A stretch of DNA of 64,000 nucleotides, taken from Agaribacterium sp. ZY112 (GTDB lineage Bacteria; Pseudomonadota; Gammaproteobacteria; Pseudomonadales; Cellvibrionaceae). Under the pieces are notes generated by a model, which was not told the DNA's origin, did no database searches, and saw nothing but the letters and a program-made list of their open reading frames with translations. Each line of letters starts with the position of its first letter. Position 1 is the first letter of the stretch. Positions 1 to 9,839 of this stretch are shown here, one piece after another. The position numbers and the translations under genes are program-made. The DNA lies in contig NZ_CP166840.1 of NCBI RefSeq assembly GCF_041346925.1, positions 310,001 to 374,000 on the forward strand. Direction: 5' to 3'.

Positions 1-824
1 TCATAAACTAGCCAGACGTAAACTTTTTGATCCAACTGATCCAAGCTGGCGATGGCATCGGCACCGCCAATTTTATCCAACGCTAGACTTAAAGAATGAA
101 TGGCATCTTCGGCAACAGCCGCTTGCTTTTTATCAAGTTGATCCGTGCCTTCATTGGCGCCAAGCAGGCTATCAAGCACAAAGGCAAAACTGCGAGCAGA
201 AGCGCGGAACTGCGAGCGTTTATACTGGGACCAACCAAGCATATAGTGGGCGTTAAGCGTAATGCTGCCACCGCCTATCTCTGTTACCGATTGATAAGCT
301 TTTTCGGCGTCACTATAGCGCTCATGACTAAAATAAATATCACCTAGCCTAAAGTACGCTTCAGCATTATTAGCATAAGTAGGATGGCGGCTCACCAGTT
401 GCTCAAGCATGGCCTGAGCCTCATCTTGCTGCCCCTCCATATCATAAGCTTTAGCTAACTGATATAAGACCTCTGCATTATCGGGGCTATTTGGATAGCG
501 CTCTAAAATATTACGATAGGCTTTAATTGCATCAACGTAATAGCTCGCATCTTGTGTGTTTTCGGCCTGATCTTGAGCACCTTCAAGCATATACACATCG
601 GCAATACGACGTTCAATATTCTCTTTTAGCTTCTCATCCTCAAAAACATCCAATAATTCTTTGTACTCTTCTCGAACTTGTTCGTGACTTAAAGCCTCAA
701 ATTCGATTTCCTGTTCTTCCTCAGGCTCGTATTCAAGCTGCCCTAAGGTTTTTGTATTACCACCACAAGCACTTAACCCTAAGGCCATGATGCTTATGTA
801 GAGCAAACGGTATTTACTCATCAT
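1..824 (-). CDS. TPR lipoprotein (3' end cut by window edge)
   Basis: The reading frame is open to the left edge, so the C-terminus is missing. The N-terminus is a lipoprotein signal (MMSKYRLLYISIMALGLSAC, lipobox LSAC), followed by a very acidic linker and several tetratricopeptide repeats (for example AEVLYQLAKAYDMEGQ and AEAYFRLGDIYFSHERY). TPR lipoproteins of this kind are periplasmic assembly or scaffold proteins. The start ATG overlaps the stop of the upstream TPR gene as ATGA, so the two are probably translationally coupled. The specific partner is unknown. By analogy with similar gammaproteobacterial loci the operon may continue outside the window with ExbB/ExbD-like energising proteins, which is inference. 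Confidence 0.8.
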   Translation of the reverse strand, partial: MMSKYRLLYISIMALGLSACGGNTKTLGQLEYEPEEEQEIEFEALSHEQVREEYKELLDVFEDEKLKENIERRIADVYMLEGAQDQAENTQDASYYVDAIKAYRNILERYPNSPDNAEVLYQLAKAYDMEGQQDEAQAMLEQLVSRHPTYANNAEAYFRLGDIYFSHERYSDAEKAYQSVTEIGGGSITLNAHYMLGWSQYKRSQFRASARSFAFVLDSLLGANEGTDQLDKKQAAVAEDAIHSLSLALDKIGGADAIASLDQLDQKVYVWLVY

Positions 825-2581
825 TGTTTTCCTACTTCACTTGCTTGCTGCTTTACACGTTTTTTAGCTTTATTAAGATCTTGCAAAGTGGCGTCATAAA
901 GACGGGCTTTTGCTAACCGAGCCTGAGCCTGATAATAAGTCATGCGCGAACGGTGGCGACTTAATTCATGTTTAACCTGTGCACGAACAATAACTTCAAG
1001 ACGCTCGACCAGCTCATTAGTGACTGCTAGCTTTTCACGTATCTGTTGCTGTTTTATTTTGATTTCAGGAGCCAAATGCGACGGAGGCCTATAGGGCTCT
1101 TCAATTTCTTTAACAAGCCTTATTCTCTCATTTACTTTCTCTAACTCTGTTCGCGTTGCCCCCAGCAGGGCTTCAAAACGATCTTGCTCGTCTTGTTCAA
1201 GCGACAACAACAATAAACGCTGTTCTTTTTCCAAGCGAGCCAATTGCTTTGCAAGCTTGTCTCTATCATTAATATGCTCTCGCGTCTTAGCATCAAAATC
1301 TTTCTTTTTAGATTCCTCTAAAATAAGAAGGTGCTGCTCTTCTTGCAAAGACCAATATTCAAGGTTTTCTTGCACTGAATATAGATCCCCAAGTTCTCTC
1401 AATACTTCGTTAAAATTATTAGCCGCTAATAGGTCAATTAGAAAAGGAGTAAGTTTTCTATAATCAACCTCTGGGCGTTCTCCATACCAGTCTGTTTCTC
1501 TAACAATATTATTTAAGTTAGCGATAAACTCTTTGGGAACATCCTTCATATTAATAATGCGTTCTGCCTCATCAAGCATTAACAAGCCTGAGGCGAATTC
1601 TTTTTCAGCAACAATATTTTGCTTTAAGGCTTTACGTGGCAACTGGTCTTGCTCATAAAGATGAGCCAACAATACTTTCGACTCTTGCACTTCAGGCAAA
1701 GCAATTGAACGACTATCTAATATTTGCAAGGCGGGTATAGCTGCCTTGTATTGCTTAAGTTTAATAGCCGTCCATGCATATGAGAGCAGAGCGCGATTAC
1801 TGTATAAGCCCGTTGTTCTAACTGAACTTAATTGACGCCACGCCTCAGCAAGATCTCCTTGCTGGCTCGCAACAATAGAAAGGCCATGCTTAGCACGATC
1901 AGCAAGTACCTCATACTCTTCACCTAAATAAGCGTAAGTTTGAACCTCGGCCATAAGTGATCGAGCATCCTCAACACGCCCTTCATCAAGCGCAGTGACA
2001 GCAAAGTTAAATAGATAATAAGGATATTCAGGCAGTTCATCTTTAAGCCTATCTAGCGCCTCACGACTGCTATCCAAATGATCACCAGCACCGCCAATAA
2101 GAGAGCTTAGGTAGTGATAATCGATATGAAGATCTTTTTGTATTGCACCGCGAATATGAGAAAGAGCCTCTTTTGCAGCAGGTGTATTCGACTTGGCATA
2201 ATACAATTTAGCAAGGTAATACCATGCGGCATTGCGAACGACTTGATCTTCACTATGATCTAAAGTTTGTTTAAATATGCTGCGAGCACTCTCAGGTAAA
2301 CCGTAGCTTAGCTGCATACCAGCTTTAAGCAGACGACCATCTTCATTGACCGCATATCTATTTTGGGCAGATTCAACCTGAGCATTATTAATAAGCGCAT
2401 TAAAAAAATCACGCTGATACAATTCAAATAAAACCGTACCGTAATAAAGCTCTTCGCGCTTTTTCTCTGCTTTTTTGCTCAGAGCATAAGCGCTAGAACA
2501 CACCGTTAAAGCAATGACTGCAATAAGCACTATGCGTATCAATACGGGATAAAGGAGCTGAATTAAGTTCGTTATAAGCAA
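821..2581 (-). CDS. Exported TPR/coiled-coil protein, 586 aa
   Basis: An N-terminal hydrophobic segment (about residues 8-33, ending CSSAYA) predicts export or membrane anchoring. Residues about 40-330 form degenerate tetratricopeptide helices. Residues about 400-580 are charged and heptad-rich (repeated KL/LEKEQ patterns), which suggests a long coiled coil. No catalytic motif is visible. It lies 16 bp downstream of the small exported protein and overlaps the following TPR lipoprotein by 4 bp, so the three look like one operon. A scaffold role in an envelope complex is likely. I cannot name a family with certainty. Confidence 0.8.
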   Translation of the reverse strand: MLITNLIQLLYPVLIRIVLIAVIALTVCSSAYALSKKAEKKREELYYGTVLFELYQRDFFNALINNAQVESAQNRYAVNEDGRLLKAGMQLSYGLPESARSIFKQTLDHSEDQVVRNAAWYYLAKLYYAKSNTPAAKEALSHIRGAIQKDLHIDYHYLSSLIGGAGDHLDSSREALDRLKDELPEYPYYLFNFAVTALDEGRVEDARSLMAEVQTYAYLGEEYEVLADRAKHGLSIVASQQGDLAEAWRQLSSVRTTGLYSNRALLSYAWTAIKLKQYKAAIPALQILDSRSIALPEVQESKVLLAHLYEQDQLPRKALKQNIVAEKEFASGLLMLDEAERIINMKDVPKEFIANLNNIVRETDWYGERPEVDYRKLTPFLIDLLAANNFNEVLRELGDLYSVQENLEYWSLQEEQHLLILEESKKKDFDAKTREHINDRDKLAKQLARLEKEQRLLLLSLEQDEQDRFEALLGATRTELEKVNERIRLVKEIEEPYRPPSHLAPEIKIKQQQIREKLAVTNELVERLEVIVRAQVKHELSRHRSRMTYYQAQARLAKARLYDATLQDLNKAKKRVKQQASEVGKQ

Positions 2582-2597
2582 TGTCTATGCTCCGCTG

Positions 2598-3158
2598 CTA
2601 CCACTGACGCAGTTCAAAATCTGCTTCTAAGGCAGAGCTATTATCTTTAATCACCAACTCCAAAAAGCCCTGACCCACAGACTTCTCAAAACTCAACTCG
2701 GCAGCTCGCTTATAAGGCGTAGCATTAGGGCCTAGCCCCGTAAAAAACACCGTAGCGGTATGCTTGCCTTCACTTAAGTTAGTAACAAATAATTTATGAA
2801 TGCCGCCACGAACTAAGGCATCACGCTTTTGCTGATCATAAAGCTGAGTCACAACAAGCTTGCCATCTAGCTTAAACTTGATACTTTCTAAGGTGAAAAA
2901 TTGACCACCAGTAACTGAAACAAACACCGTGTACTTAGTGCTAGAGGGGTAAAGCAGCTGCTCTTCCAGCTCGAGAAGCTCCTTATTGAGATCAATCACA
3001 CCGAGCTTAAGGTTCTGGATATCACTCGATAGCTTCTCTATTTCGCGAAGGTTTTCTTTATCATTCGCAGGTAAATTTGCCGAAGCTTGGTCATTAGCTT
3101 GCACTGCCAAGCAGAGCAATGACAAAAACAGTGTCGCAAATAGCTTATTAAGCATCAT
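2598..3158 (-). CDS. Small exported protein, 186 aa, first gene of TPR operon
   Basis: A signal peptide (MMLNKLFATLFLSLLCLAVQA) is followed by a short coiled coil (LREIEKLSSDIQNLKLGVIDL) and a beta-rich domain ending in FELRQW. The frame extends 33 bp further upstream, but the only candidate there is a TTG directly abutting an AGGAG, which is too close to use. I therefore take the ATG giving MMLNK, although its ribosome binding site is weak. It is probably secreted to the periplasm and made with the two TPR proteins downstream. No enzymatic motif is seen. Confidence 0.7.
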   Translation of the reverse strand: MMLNKLFATLFLSLLCLAVQANDQASANLPANDKENLREIEKLSSDIQNLKLGVIDLNKELLELEEQLLYPSSTKYTVFVSVTGGQFFTLESIKFKLDGKLVVTQLYDQQKRDALVRGGIHKLFVTNLSEGKHTATVFFTGLGPNATPYKRAAELSFEKSVGQGFLELVIKDNSSALEADFELRQW

Positions 3159-3516
3159 AAATAGGTCTTGGTGGTTGTAATAACTGGGCAACTCCTATCG
3201 TACGGAGGCTTAGCCTAGGTTAAATCTGGTTTCTCTTGCTCACCTAAGCACTTAATCTAATGCAAAAGGAGCAGGTGGTGGATTCTGACGCCTACTGGTT
3301 AAAAATAAAACACATTAAAAAGACAGGTGTGAAGCCGTTCACGCTCTGAAGTATGACATCTAACGAATGTGCACTAATACCATTTTTGGTACTAAAGCAT
3401 GTGAAGCGTCACTTTTGTGCAGTTCATCAAGCCGCAAGATCAACGGCCTTTGATATAGTCACCTGTAAACTGGCAGCTATAAAGCGGCCCTCTATCAGCC
3501 CTTGGATCTTGATACT
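3159..3516. other. Intergenic region between divergent envelope genes
   Basis: This 358-bp stretch separates the minus-strand TPR operon from the plus-strand beta-barrel gene and should hold both promoters. A small palindrome (TACCA, four T, TGGTA) lies at 3378-3391 and GTGAA-gccg-TTCAC lies nearby around 3331-3344. I see no convincing consensus promoter and no gene. Confidence 0.4.
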
Positions 3517-4164
3517 GTGAAAAAACTACTAAGCACCCTGCTTGTTATGAGCTCTGCAACAACGCTCGCGCAAGCACAAACCATTGGCGAAGCCGGACAA
3601 GAGCCCAAAGAAGTGACCATCATTGAGCCAGTAAAAAAGACTCAAGAAATAAAAAGCGCTGCTATTGACGATGAGCATTTTGAGCTCGGTGGCTACGCAG
3701 GCTTTATCTCGCTTGAAGACTTTAATACGGTCACTTTACTGGGCCTCAGCGCAAGCTACCACATTAATGATAAGTGGCGTATCAATGTAGAGTACGGCCA
3801 GTCTGCCGCTGCAGAAGCTTCTTTTGAAGAGGTTATTGGTGGTGACTTCGTCGAAGACCGAGATTCCGGCTTTCAATACCTATCCCTTCTTGGCAGCTAC
3901 GAATTTTTACAAGGTCGAAGTTTCTTGGGCCGCTCTCACAAATTCAATACTCACCTCTACGCTGACTTTGGCGTTGAGAGCAGTAGCTTTGCAGGTGAAA
4001 CCAACACCGGAGCCGTTATTGGTGCCACCTACAAACTCGTATTAACTGATTGGCTAAGTGCAGACTTGCGTATGCGCGACCATATCGTTACACGTGATTT
4101 CTTGGGTGAAAGCAAACTGACCCAGAACATAGAAGCCTCTTTTGGCCTAAATGCCCTGTTCTAA
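3517..4164 (+). CDS. Outer-membrane beta-barrel protein A
   Basis: A signal peptide (VKKLLSTLLVMSSATTLAQA, GTG start at 3517) is followed by a short acidic linker. Eight or so amphipathic strands run from about residue 52 to the C-terminus, which ends in phenylalanine (GLNALF), as in outer-membrane barrels. A frame extension to a TTG at 3502 would break the signal peptide, so GTG is preferred. The strand pattern (FELGGYAGFISLEDFNT and DLRMRDHIVTRDF) matches the two barrels encoded opposite at 4.5-5.8 kb, so these are paralogues. The pattern resembles the barrel family found in myxobacteria and gammaproteobacteria (TIGR04565-like), a recollection that needs a profile search. Confidence 0.75.
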   Translation: MKKLLSTLLVMSSATTLAQAQTIGEAGQEPKEVTIIEPVKKTQEIKSAAIDDEHFELGGYAGFISLEDFNTVTLLGLSASYHINDKWRINVEYGQSAAAEASFEEVIGGDFVEDRDSGFQYLSLLGSYEFLQGRSFLGRSHKFNTHLYADFGVESSSFAGETNTGAVIGATYKLVLTDWLSADLRMRDHIVTRDFLGESKLTQNIEASFGLNALF

Positions 4165-4181
4165 GCCCTGCGTACAGACAC

Positions 4182-4210
4182 AAAAAAGCCAGTCACTTTA
4201 AGTGGCTGGC
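4182..4210 (-). terminator. Intrinsic terminator between converging barrel genes
   Basis: An inverted repeat (GCCAGTCACTT / AAGTGGCTGGC, one mismatch) at 4188-4210 is followed on the minus strand by six T (4187-4182). It best serves minus-strand transcripts from the barrel pair at 4486-5822, and may also stop the plus-strand barrel gene. Confidence 0.7.
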
Positions 4211-4485
4211 CAATACACAACATAAATCTTTAAAGCCCCCCAATTCGACCACGAAAACCATCGAATGCCTCTCGCATCTGAGGCCGGCCGCTAAAAACTA
4301 TAAGCTCAGAGTCACCTAGAACAGCTAAACGACACTCAGCACATACCCACTTTCGCAACCAACATCATCCCCTGAAAAACAGCAAGCAAAAAGGATTAAA
4401 GAGAGCAGAGTGGGAACACAAGAAATGAATAGAATAAGAATAAAGAGTAGCACTAAGACACAGCTACCACTCGTTTAAAGAAGCA
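4211..4485. other. Non-coding spacer
   Basis: This is the spacer downstream of two converging barrel genes. Apart from the terminator at its left end I see no gene, repeat or recognisable site. Confidence 0.4.
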
Positions 4486-5070
4486 CTAGAGCAAGTAACC
4501 AATACCAATACTTAATTGAGTATTGTGGGTAGTGGCATCATTCTTAATCAAGTCACTTTGGTAGATATGATCACGAAAATCGAAACGCAAATTTAAGCGC
4601 CTAGTCAGGCCCAGCTTGTAGCCCAAACCGAGGCTTGCGCCAAAACTTTCTTCACCACCAAAGCTATTATTACCTACGCCCGCAACAAGATACAGATTAC
4701 TTAAGGTACTCACCCCCTCACTAGGGTAAAGCTCTCCAGCCAGCAAGTTATAACCTAGCAGTAGATCGTAGTGAGTAAAACGGCGATCATCCCCTTCAAA
4801 ATAAGGGCCCTGACTATTTTCAAAGGCGCTATAACCGGCATCCGCAGTTAGGTAATTAAACTGCAAAAAGAAGTCTTCCGAGCCGTGGAAAGTCGCATTA
4901 AAACCTGCAGCTAACTCAGTGTTAAAATCTTGTATAGCGAGTACTCCAGCATCAACACCAAACTCAAATAATTCATTATCCAAATTCGGCCTAGCATCTT
5001 GGGCATGGCCAGATAGCGCTGCAAGCAATAAGCTAAAACTTAAAAGAACGTGCTGAAACCGAACAACCAT
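4486..5070 (-). CDS. Outer-membrane beta-barrel protein B, 194 aa
   Basis: A signal peptide (MVVRFQHVLLSFSLLLAALSGHAQ) precedes an acidic linker and a beta-barrel domain. The domain contains FEFGVDAGVLAIQDFNTELA and RFDFRDHIYQSDL, and ends in GIGYLL. The start follows AGAGGA nine bases upstream and lies inside the 3' end of the SH3-barrel gene (31-bp overlap), so the two are translationally linked. It is paralogous to the plus-strand barrel at 3.5 kb. A structural or pore role in the outer membrane is likely. The function is not known. Confidence 0.75.
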   Translation of the reverse strand: MVVRFQHVLLSFSLLLAALSGHAQDARPNLDNELFEFGVDAGVLAIQDFNTELAAGFNATFHGSEDFFLQFNYLTADAGYSAFENSQGPYFEGDDRRFTHYDLLLGYNLLAGELYPSEGVSTLSNLYLVAGVGNNSFGGEESFGASLGLGYKLGLTRRLNLRFDFRDHIYQSDLIKNDATTHNTQLSIGIGYLL

Positions 5071-5822
5071 GTGTCGAATTCCTCTTTGTCGTTGGTATCA
5101 AGGGTTAAGGTGCGGTATTCACCACGCATAATAAAATTACGGCCGAGGTAGACATTCAAACGTGCGCCCATCACTGAGTGATCAGCACTATCTAAATCAC
5201 CTGTTATTTGTCGCGGCTGAACGGAAAAATCTGTACGCCCTAAGCCATAAGTGAAAGCAGGTGAGACTCGCCAACTTGAGGTCGCCTTAAACAAAGGGAA
5301 AGGCTCAAAGACGGCCGTAAGTCCTAATTGAGAGCCCCTAGCTTCGTCACCGTAAAACTTACCAGCCTCTAGTTCAGCCCCCAAATAACTCAAAGGGTAA
5401 TAAGCTAAAGTGGCATTAAAGGTTTGAGCATCATCTAGCTCTTCTGCGCTAAGCAAACCGGCATTCATACCTACTCGCCAGCGATTCTTAACGTAATCAC
5501 CATAACCAACCGAAGGCAAATCGGCAGGTTCACCACTTGCCTGTAAGGTTCGGCCAAGTTGAGAGGCTTTTACCCACCCCACTTTATCGCCCGCACTACG
5601 AACTTCATACCAATCTGGCCGGCGGGTTAATACTTCAATCTTGTCACCTTGCTCCACCACAAAGAATACGGGGTAGCCTCGACCTGGCCCTGTATGCATC
5701 TCTAGATAAGAGTCGATCACCTCAAGAGACGTACTTTGCTGCTTAGGCTCTGCCTCCGCTACGCTTGCATAGACATACAAGAGGCCGAGCGATGACAGTA
5801 TTAAGAATAATTGTTTAAACAT
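5040..5822 (-). CDS. SH3-domain outer-membrane beta-barrel protein C, 260 aa
   Basis: A signal peptide (to about residue 25) is followed by a bacterial SH3 domain at about residues 33-92 (LEMHTGPGRGYPVFFVVEQG, WYEVRS and VGWVKASQLG). A beta-barrel of the same type as its two neighbours follows (WRVGMNAGLLSAEELDD onward) and ends FGFSTFF. The SH3 module probably sits in the periplasm and may contact peptidoglycan or a partner, while the barrel sits in the outer membrane. It is the first gene of a two-gene unit with the smaller barrel. The fusion suggests a link between the outer membrane and the wall. Confidence 0.8.
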   Translation of the reverse strand: MFKQLFLILSSLGLLYVYASVAEAEPKQQSTSLEVIDSYLEMHTGPGRGYPVFFVVEQGDKIEVLTRRPDWYEVRSAGDKVGWVKASQLGRTLQASGEPADLPSVGYGDYVKNRWRVGMNAGLLSAEELDDAQTFNATLAYYPLSYLGAELEAGKFYGDEARGSQLGLTAVFEPFPLFKATSSWRVSPAFTYGLGRTDFSVQPRQITGDLDSADHSVMGARLNVYLGRNFIMRGEYRTLTLDTNDKEEFDTWLFGFSTFF

Positions 5823-6041
5823 ATCGGATACGTTGGCTATGGAATGCGCTCAGTTTAAATGACTTCAGCCGCCGAGCAGTGAGCAGGCCTTCACAAATAT
5901 GTCGATTGCCTTAGTACTTTTTCTAATACTTATTACGGATAGCACTGCGACTGACATTAACCCTACTCCCCTAGCAATAGAGCCCTTCAGCGTCTGAACC
6001 AAAAGCCTTAGCCGAAGAGCCTAAAGCGAAGGAGCAGGCAT
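5823..6041. other. Non-coding spacer upstream of the barrel pair
   Basis: The region between the SH3-barrel start and the greA terminator should hold the minus-strand promoter of the barrel pair. I could not identify it with confidence, and no gene is visible. Confidence 0.3.
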
Positions 6042-6076
6042 AAAAAATCCGGTAGCCACAAGCGTGAGTACCGGAT
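6042..6076 (-). terminator. Intrinsic terminator of carAB-greA
   Basis: A perfect 8-bp stem (ATCCGGTA / TACCGGAT, 6047-6076) is followed on the minus strand by six T. It lies about 40 bp after the greA stop, at the end of the carA-carB-greA transcription unit. Confidence 0.85.
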
Positions 6077-6117
6077 TAATCAAAGCCTAACAAAGTGCTT
6101 TAAGACAACCTTTGAAG

Positions 6118-6594
6118 CTAGATATATTTCACTTCGGCAATCTCGTATTCAATCTCACCGCCTGGAGCAAGCACCACCGTAACTTCACCTTCTTCCTTGC
6201 CAATAAGCGCACGCGCAATTGGAGAAGTCACGGAGATTTTATTAGCTTTAATGTCAGCCTCATCTTCACCTACAATCTGATAAGTAAGCTCTTCATCATT
6301 CTCACAGTTAATTAAATCAACTGTAGTACCAAAGATAACACGACCTGTTTTAGGCATGGCAGTCACATCAATCACCTGCGCCGTGCTGAGCTTAGCTTCA
6401 ATCTCCTGAATACGCCCCTCACAGAAGCCTTGTTGCTCACGCGCTGCATGATACTCGGCATTCTCTTTCAAATCGCCATGCTCACGTGCTTCAGCGATGG
6501 CAGCAACAATTTCTGGACGCACTACTTTTTTGAGGTTTTCAAGCTCATCACGAAGAGCCTTTTCGCCCACAACTGTCATAGGATACTTTTGCAT
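6118..6594 (-). CDS. greA: Transcription elongation factor GreA
   Basis: The 158-residue length is standard. The N-terminal antiparallel coiled coil carries the acidic tip ([16 protein letters not shown], Asp41 and Glu44) that is inserted into the RNA polymerase secondary channel to stimulate cleavage of backtracked transcripts. The C-terminal globular domain contains [14 protein letters not shown]. The gene starts 11 bp after the carB stop and ends in a strong terminator, so it is the last gene of the carAB unit. The carA-carB-greA order is also known in Pseudomonas. Confidence 0.97.
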   Translation of the reverse strand: MQKYPMTVVGEKALRDELENLKKVVRPEIVAAIAEAREHGDLKENAEYHAAREQQGFCEGRIQEIEAKLSTAQVIDVTAMPKTGRVIFGTTVDLINCENDEELTYQIVGEDEADIKANKISVTSPIARALIGKEEGEVTVVLAPGGEIEYEIAEVKYI

Positions 6595-6605
6595 AGAATG
6601 ATTCC

Positions 6606-9600
6606 TTATTCTTCAACCAGCTTGTGCAGCTCTTGCAAAGGTCGAACAGTATGATTTTGACCAAAACGTAAAGCCATGCACAAAGCATTACCCGCTGCAA
6701 GTGTGGTGGTGTAATAAACGTGACTCGCCTCTGCACCACGACGGATAGAAGCAGAGTCTTTTGTCGCTGCTTTACCTTCCGTGGTATTGATAATTAATTG
6801 GATTTCGCCATTTTTAATCAAATCAACAGCATGAGGTCGACCTTCCGTCACTTTGTTTACTACTTTAACGTCAATGCCAGCCGCTTCGATAACTTTCGCA
6901 GTGCCTCGGGTAGCCACGATGCTGAAACCCAAGTCGTGAAGCTCTTTAGCAATCACAACAATGCCGTCTTTATCAAAGTCGCGCACACTTAAAAATGCGG
7001 TGCCTTCAGACGGCAATGCCGATCCAGACCCCATCTGTGCCTTAGAGAAAGCTTCAGCGAAGGTATCACCAGTGCCCATTACCTCACCGGTACTCTTCAT
7101 CTCAGGACCGAGAATCGGGTCAACTGCAGGGAACTTATTAAACGGGAAAACCGCTTCTTTAACGTTCATGAACTCAGGTACGATTTCTTTAGTGAAACCG
7201 GCCTCTGCCAAGCTCATACCCGTTTGACAGCGAGCCGCCACTTTCGCCAAGCTGGTACCGATACATTTACTAACAAAAGGCACAGTACGTGAGGCGCGAG
7301 GGTTCACCTCGATCACATAGATTTTGCCGTCTTGATAAGCCAACTGCGTATTCATCAGACCAACGACACCAAGCTCAACAGCCATCTTACGCACTTGCTC
7401 GCGCATTTGATCTTGCACATCGGCATCCAAACTATAAGGAGGCAATGAACATGCTGAGTCACCAGAGTGAACACCACATTGCTCAATGTGCTGCATGATC
7501 GCACCGATCACAACATCTTTCCCGTCACTGACGGCATCGATATCAACTTCAATCGCATTGTTAAGGAAGTGATCCAACAACACCGGCGAATCTTCACTGA
7601 CTTTAACCGCTTCGGTCATGTAGCGGCGCAGCTCTTTTTCGTTGTAGACGATTTCCATTGCCCGACCACCAAGTACATAGGACGGACGAACAACCAGCGG
7701 GTAACCTACTTTTTCAGCCTGATGAATGGCCTCTTCTGTTGAGCGCACAATGGCGTTTTTAGGCTGCAATAAGCCTAAACGCTCAATCATTTGCTGGAAC
7801 AATTCACGATCTTCTGCGCGATCGATAGCCTCTGGGCTAGTACCAATAATCGGCACACCAGCAGCCTGTAGGGCATTTGCCAATTTAAGCGGCGTTTGAC
7901 CACCAAACTGAACAATCACACCTTTGGGGTTTTCTTTATAAACAATTTCCAATACATCTTCGAGCGTAACTGGCTCAAAGTACAAACGATCAGAAGTGTC
8001 ATAGTCGGTACTAACGGTTTCAGGATTACAATTAACCATAATGGTTTCAAAACCGTCTTCACGCGCAGCCAAAGCCGCGTGTACACAACAGTAATCAAAC
8101 TCAATACCCTGACCAATGCGATTAGGGCCGCCACCAAGCACCATGATTTTGTCACGATCGCTAGGGTTGGACTCACACTCTTCGTCGTAGGTGCTGTACA
8201 TGTAAGCTGTAGACGTTGAGAACTCAGCTGCACAGGTATCCACACGCTTGTAGACAGGGAAAACTTCAAACTTGTGGCGCAATTCACGCAGGTTCTTTTC
8301 GCTCACACCAAGCAATTCACTTAAGCGCTTGTCGCTGAACCCCTTGCGCTTAAGTTGACGCATAATGTCGGCATCAAGGTCGCTTAAACCCATAGAGCTG
8401 AGCGCTTTTTCGGCCTTGATGATGTCTTCAATCTGCACCAAGAACCAACGATCAATGGCGCTTTGCTCAAAGACCTCATCGATGCTCATACCGGCGCGGA
8501 AGGCGTCGGCGACATACCAAATACGCTCGGCACCAGGGGTATTTAAATCGCGACGAATCTTAACTAAGGCCTCATCGTCTTCAAGATCAACTATCGGCTC
8601 AAAACCTGCAGACCCCACTTCCAAACCACGCAGAGCTTTTTGCAAACTCTCTTGGAAATTACGACCAATCGCCATCACTTCGCCTACAGATTTCATCTGT
8701 GTGGTTAGGCGCGCATCAGCATCACCAAATTTCTCAAAGGTGAAACGAGGCACTTTAGTCACAACGTAGTCGATGCTCGGCTCAAAGGAGGCCGGAGTCG
8801 CACCACCTGTAATGTCGTTCTGAAGCTCATCGAGGGTATAACCCACCGCCAACTTAGCGGCGATTTTAGCAATAGGGAAACCAGTCGCTTTAGAAGCCAA
8901 GGCTGATGAACGGCTCACACGCGGGTTCATCTCGATCACAACCATACGGCCGTCTTTTGGGTTCACCGCAAACTGTACGTTTGAGCCGCCGGTTTCAACA
9001 CCGATCTCACGCAGTACCGCCACTGAGGCGTTACGCATGATCTGGTATTCTTTGTCCGTCAGGGTTTGGGCTGGAGCAACGGTGATGGAGTCGCCAGTAT
9101 GCACCCCCATCGGGTCGAAGTTTTCAATCGAACAGACGATGATGCAGTTGTCGTTTTTATCACGAACCACCTCCATCTCGTACTCTTTCCAGCCAAGCAA
9201 ACTTTCATCGATAAGCAACTCGTTGGTCGGGCTCAAATCTAGACCGCGAGTACAAATCTCTTCAAACTCTTCCCAGTTGTAGGCGATACCACCGCCTGAA
9301 CCACCCATGGTGAAACTTGGGCGAATAATCACAGGGAAGCCGTACTCTTTAGGTACTTCAAACGCTTCATCCATGGTGTGTACGATCTTCGCACGTGCAC
9401 ACTCAAGACCAATGTCTTTCATGGCCTTATCAAAGCGCTGTCTATCTTCAGCTTTGTCGATGGCATCTTGCTTGGCGCCGATCAACTCACAGCCGTATTT
9501 GTCGAGTACGCCGTTGTCATGTAGAGCAAGTGCGCAGTTCAGCGCCGTCTGACCACCCATGGTTGGCAGAATCGCATCAGGGCGCTCCTTCTCGATAATT

Positions 9601-9827
9601 TTCTCAACCGTCTGCCAAGTGATAGGCTCGATATAGGTCGCATCGGCCATGCTTGGATCAGTCATGATGGTTGCAGGGTTTGAGTTCACCAAGATAACTC
9701 GGTAACCCTCTTCGCGCAGGGCTTTACAAGCCTGAGCACCACTGTAGTCAAATTCACAGGCCTGGCCGATGACAATCGGGCCAGCGCCAATAATAAGAAT
9801 GCTTTTTATGTCGGTTCTTTTAGGCAT
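6606..9827 (-). CDS. carB: Carbamoyl-phosphate synthase large subunit
   Basis: The 1073-residue protein has the complete duplicated ATP-grasp organisation. The N-terminal half begins [20 protein letters not shown] and contains [13 protein letters not shown]. The C-terminal half contains [19 protein letters not shown] and [11 protein letters not shown], followed by the MGS-like allosteric domain (from about residue 940). It uses ammonia from CarA, bicarbonate and two ATP to make carbamoyl phosphate for arginine and pyrimidine synthesis. It lies 12 bp after carA and 11 bp before greA. Nothing is truncated. Confidence 0.98.
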   Translation of the reverse strand: MPKRTDIKSILIIGAGPIVIGQACEFDYSGAQACKALREEGYRVILVNSNPATIMTDPSMADATYIEPITWQTVEKIIEKERPDAILPTMGGQTALNCALALHDNGVLDKYGCELIGAKQDAIDKAEDRQRFDKAMKDIGLECARAKIVHTMDEAFEVPKEYGFPVIIRPSFTMGGSGGGIAYNWEEFEEICTRGLDLSPTNELLIDESLLGWKEYEMEVVRDKNDNCIIVCSIENFDPMGVHTGDSITVAPAQTLTDKEYQIMRNASVAVLREIGVETGGSNVQFAVNPKDGRMVVIEMNPRVSRSSALASKATGFPIAKIAAKLAVGYTLDELQNDITGGATPASFEPSIDYVVTKVPRFTFEKFGDADARLTTQMKSVGEVMAIGRNFQESLQKALRGLEVGSAGFEPIVDLEDDEALVKIRRDLNTPGAERIWYVADAFRAGMSIDEVFEQSAIDRWFLVQIEDIIKAEKALSSMGLSDLDADIMRQLKRKGFSDKRLSELLGVSEKNLRELRHKFEVFPVYKRVDTCAAEFSTSTAYMYSTYDEECESNPSDRDKIMVLGGGPNRIGQGIEFDYCCVHAALAAREDGFETIMVNCNPETVSTDYDTSDRLYFEPVTLEDVLEIVYKENPKGVIVQFGGQTPLKLANALQAAGVPIIGTSPEAIDRAEDRELFQQMIERLGLLQPKNAIVRSTEEAIHQAEKVGYPLVVRPSYVLGGRAMEIVYNEKELRRYMTEAVKVSEDSPVLLDHFLNNAIEVDIDAVSDGKDVVIGAIMQHIEQCGVHSGDSACSLPPYSLDADVQDQMREQVRKMAVELGVVGLMNTQLAYQDGKIYVIEVNPRASRTVPFVSKCIGTSLAKVAARCQTGMSLAEAGFTKEIVPEFMNVKEAVFPFNKFPAVDPILGPEMKSTGEVMGTGDTFAEAFSKAQMGSGSALPSEGTAFLSVRDFDKDGIVVIAKELHDLGFSIVATRGTAKVIEAAGIDVKVVNKVTEGRPHAVDLIKNGEIQLIINTTEGKAATKDSASIRRGAEASHVYYTTTLAAGNALCMALRFGQNHTVRPLQELHKLVEE

Positions 9828-9839
9828 GGCTCTGTATTC

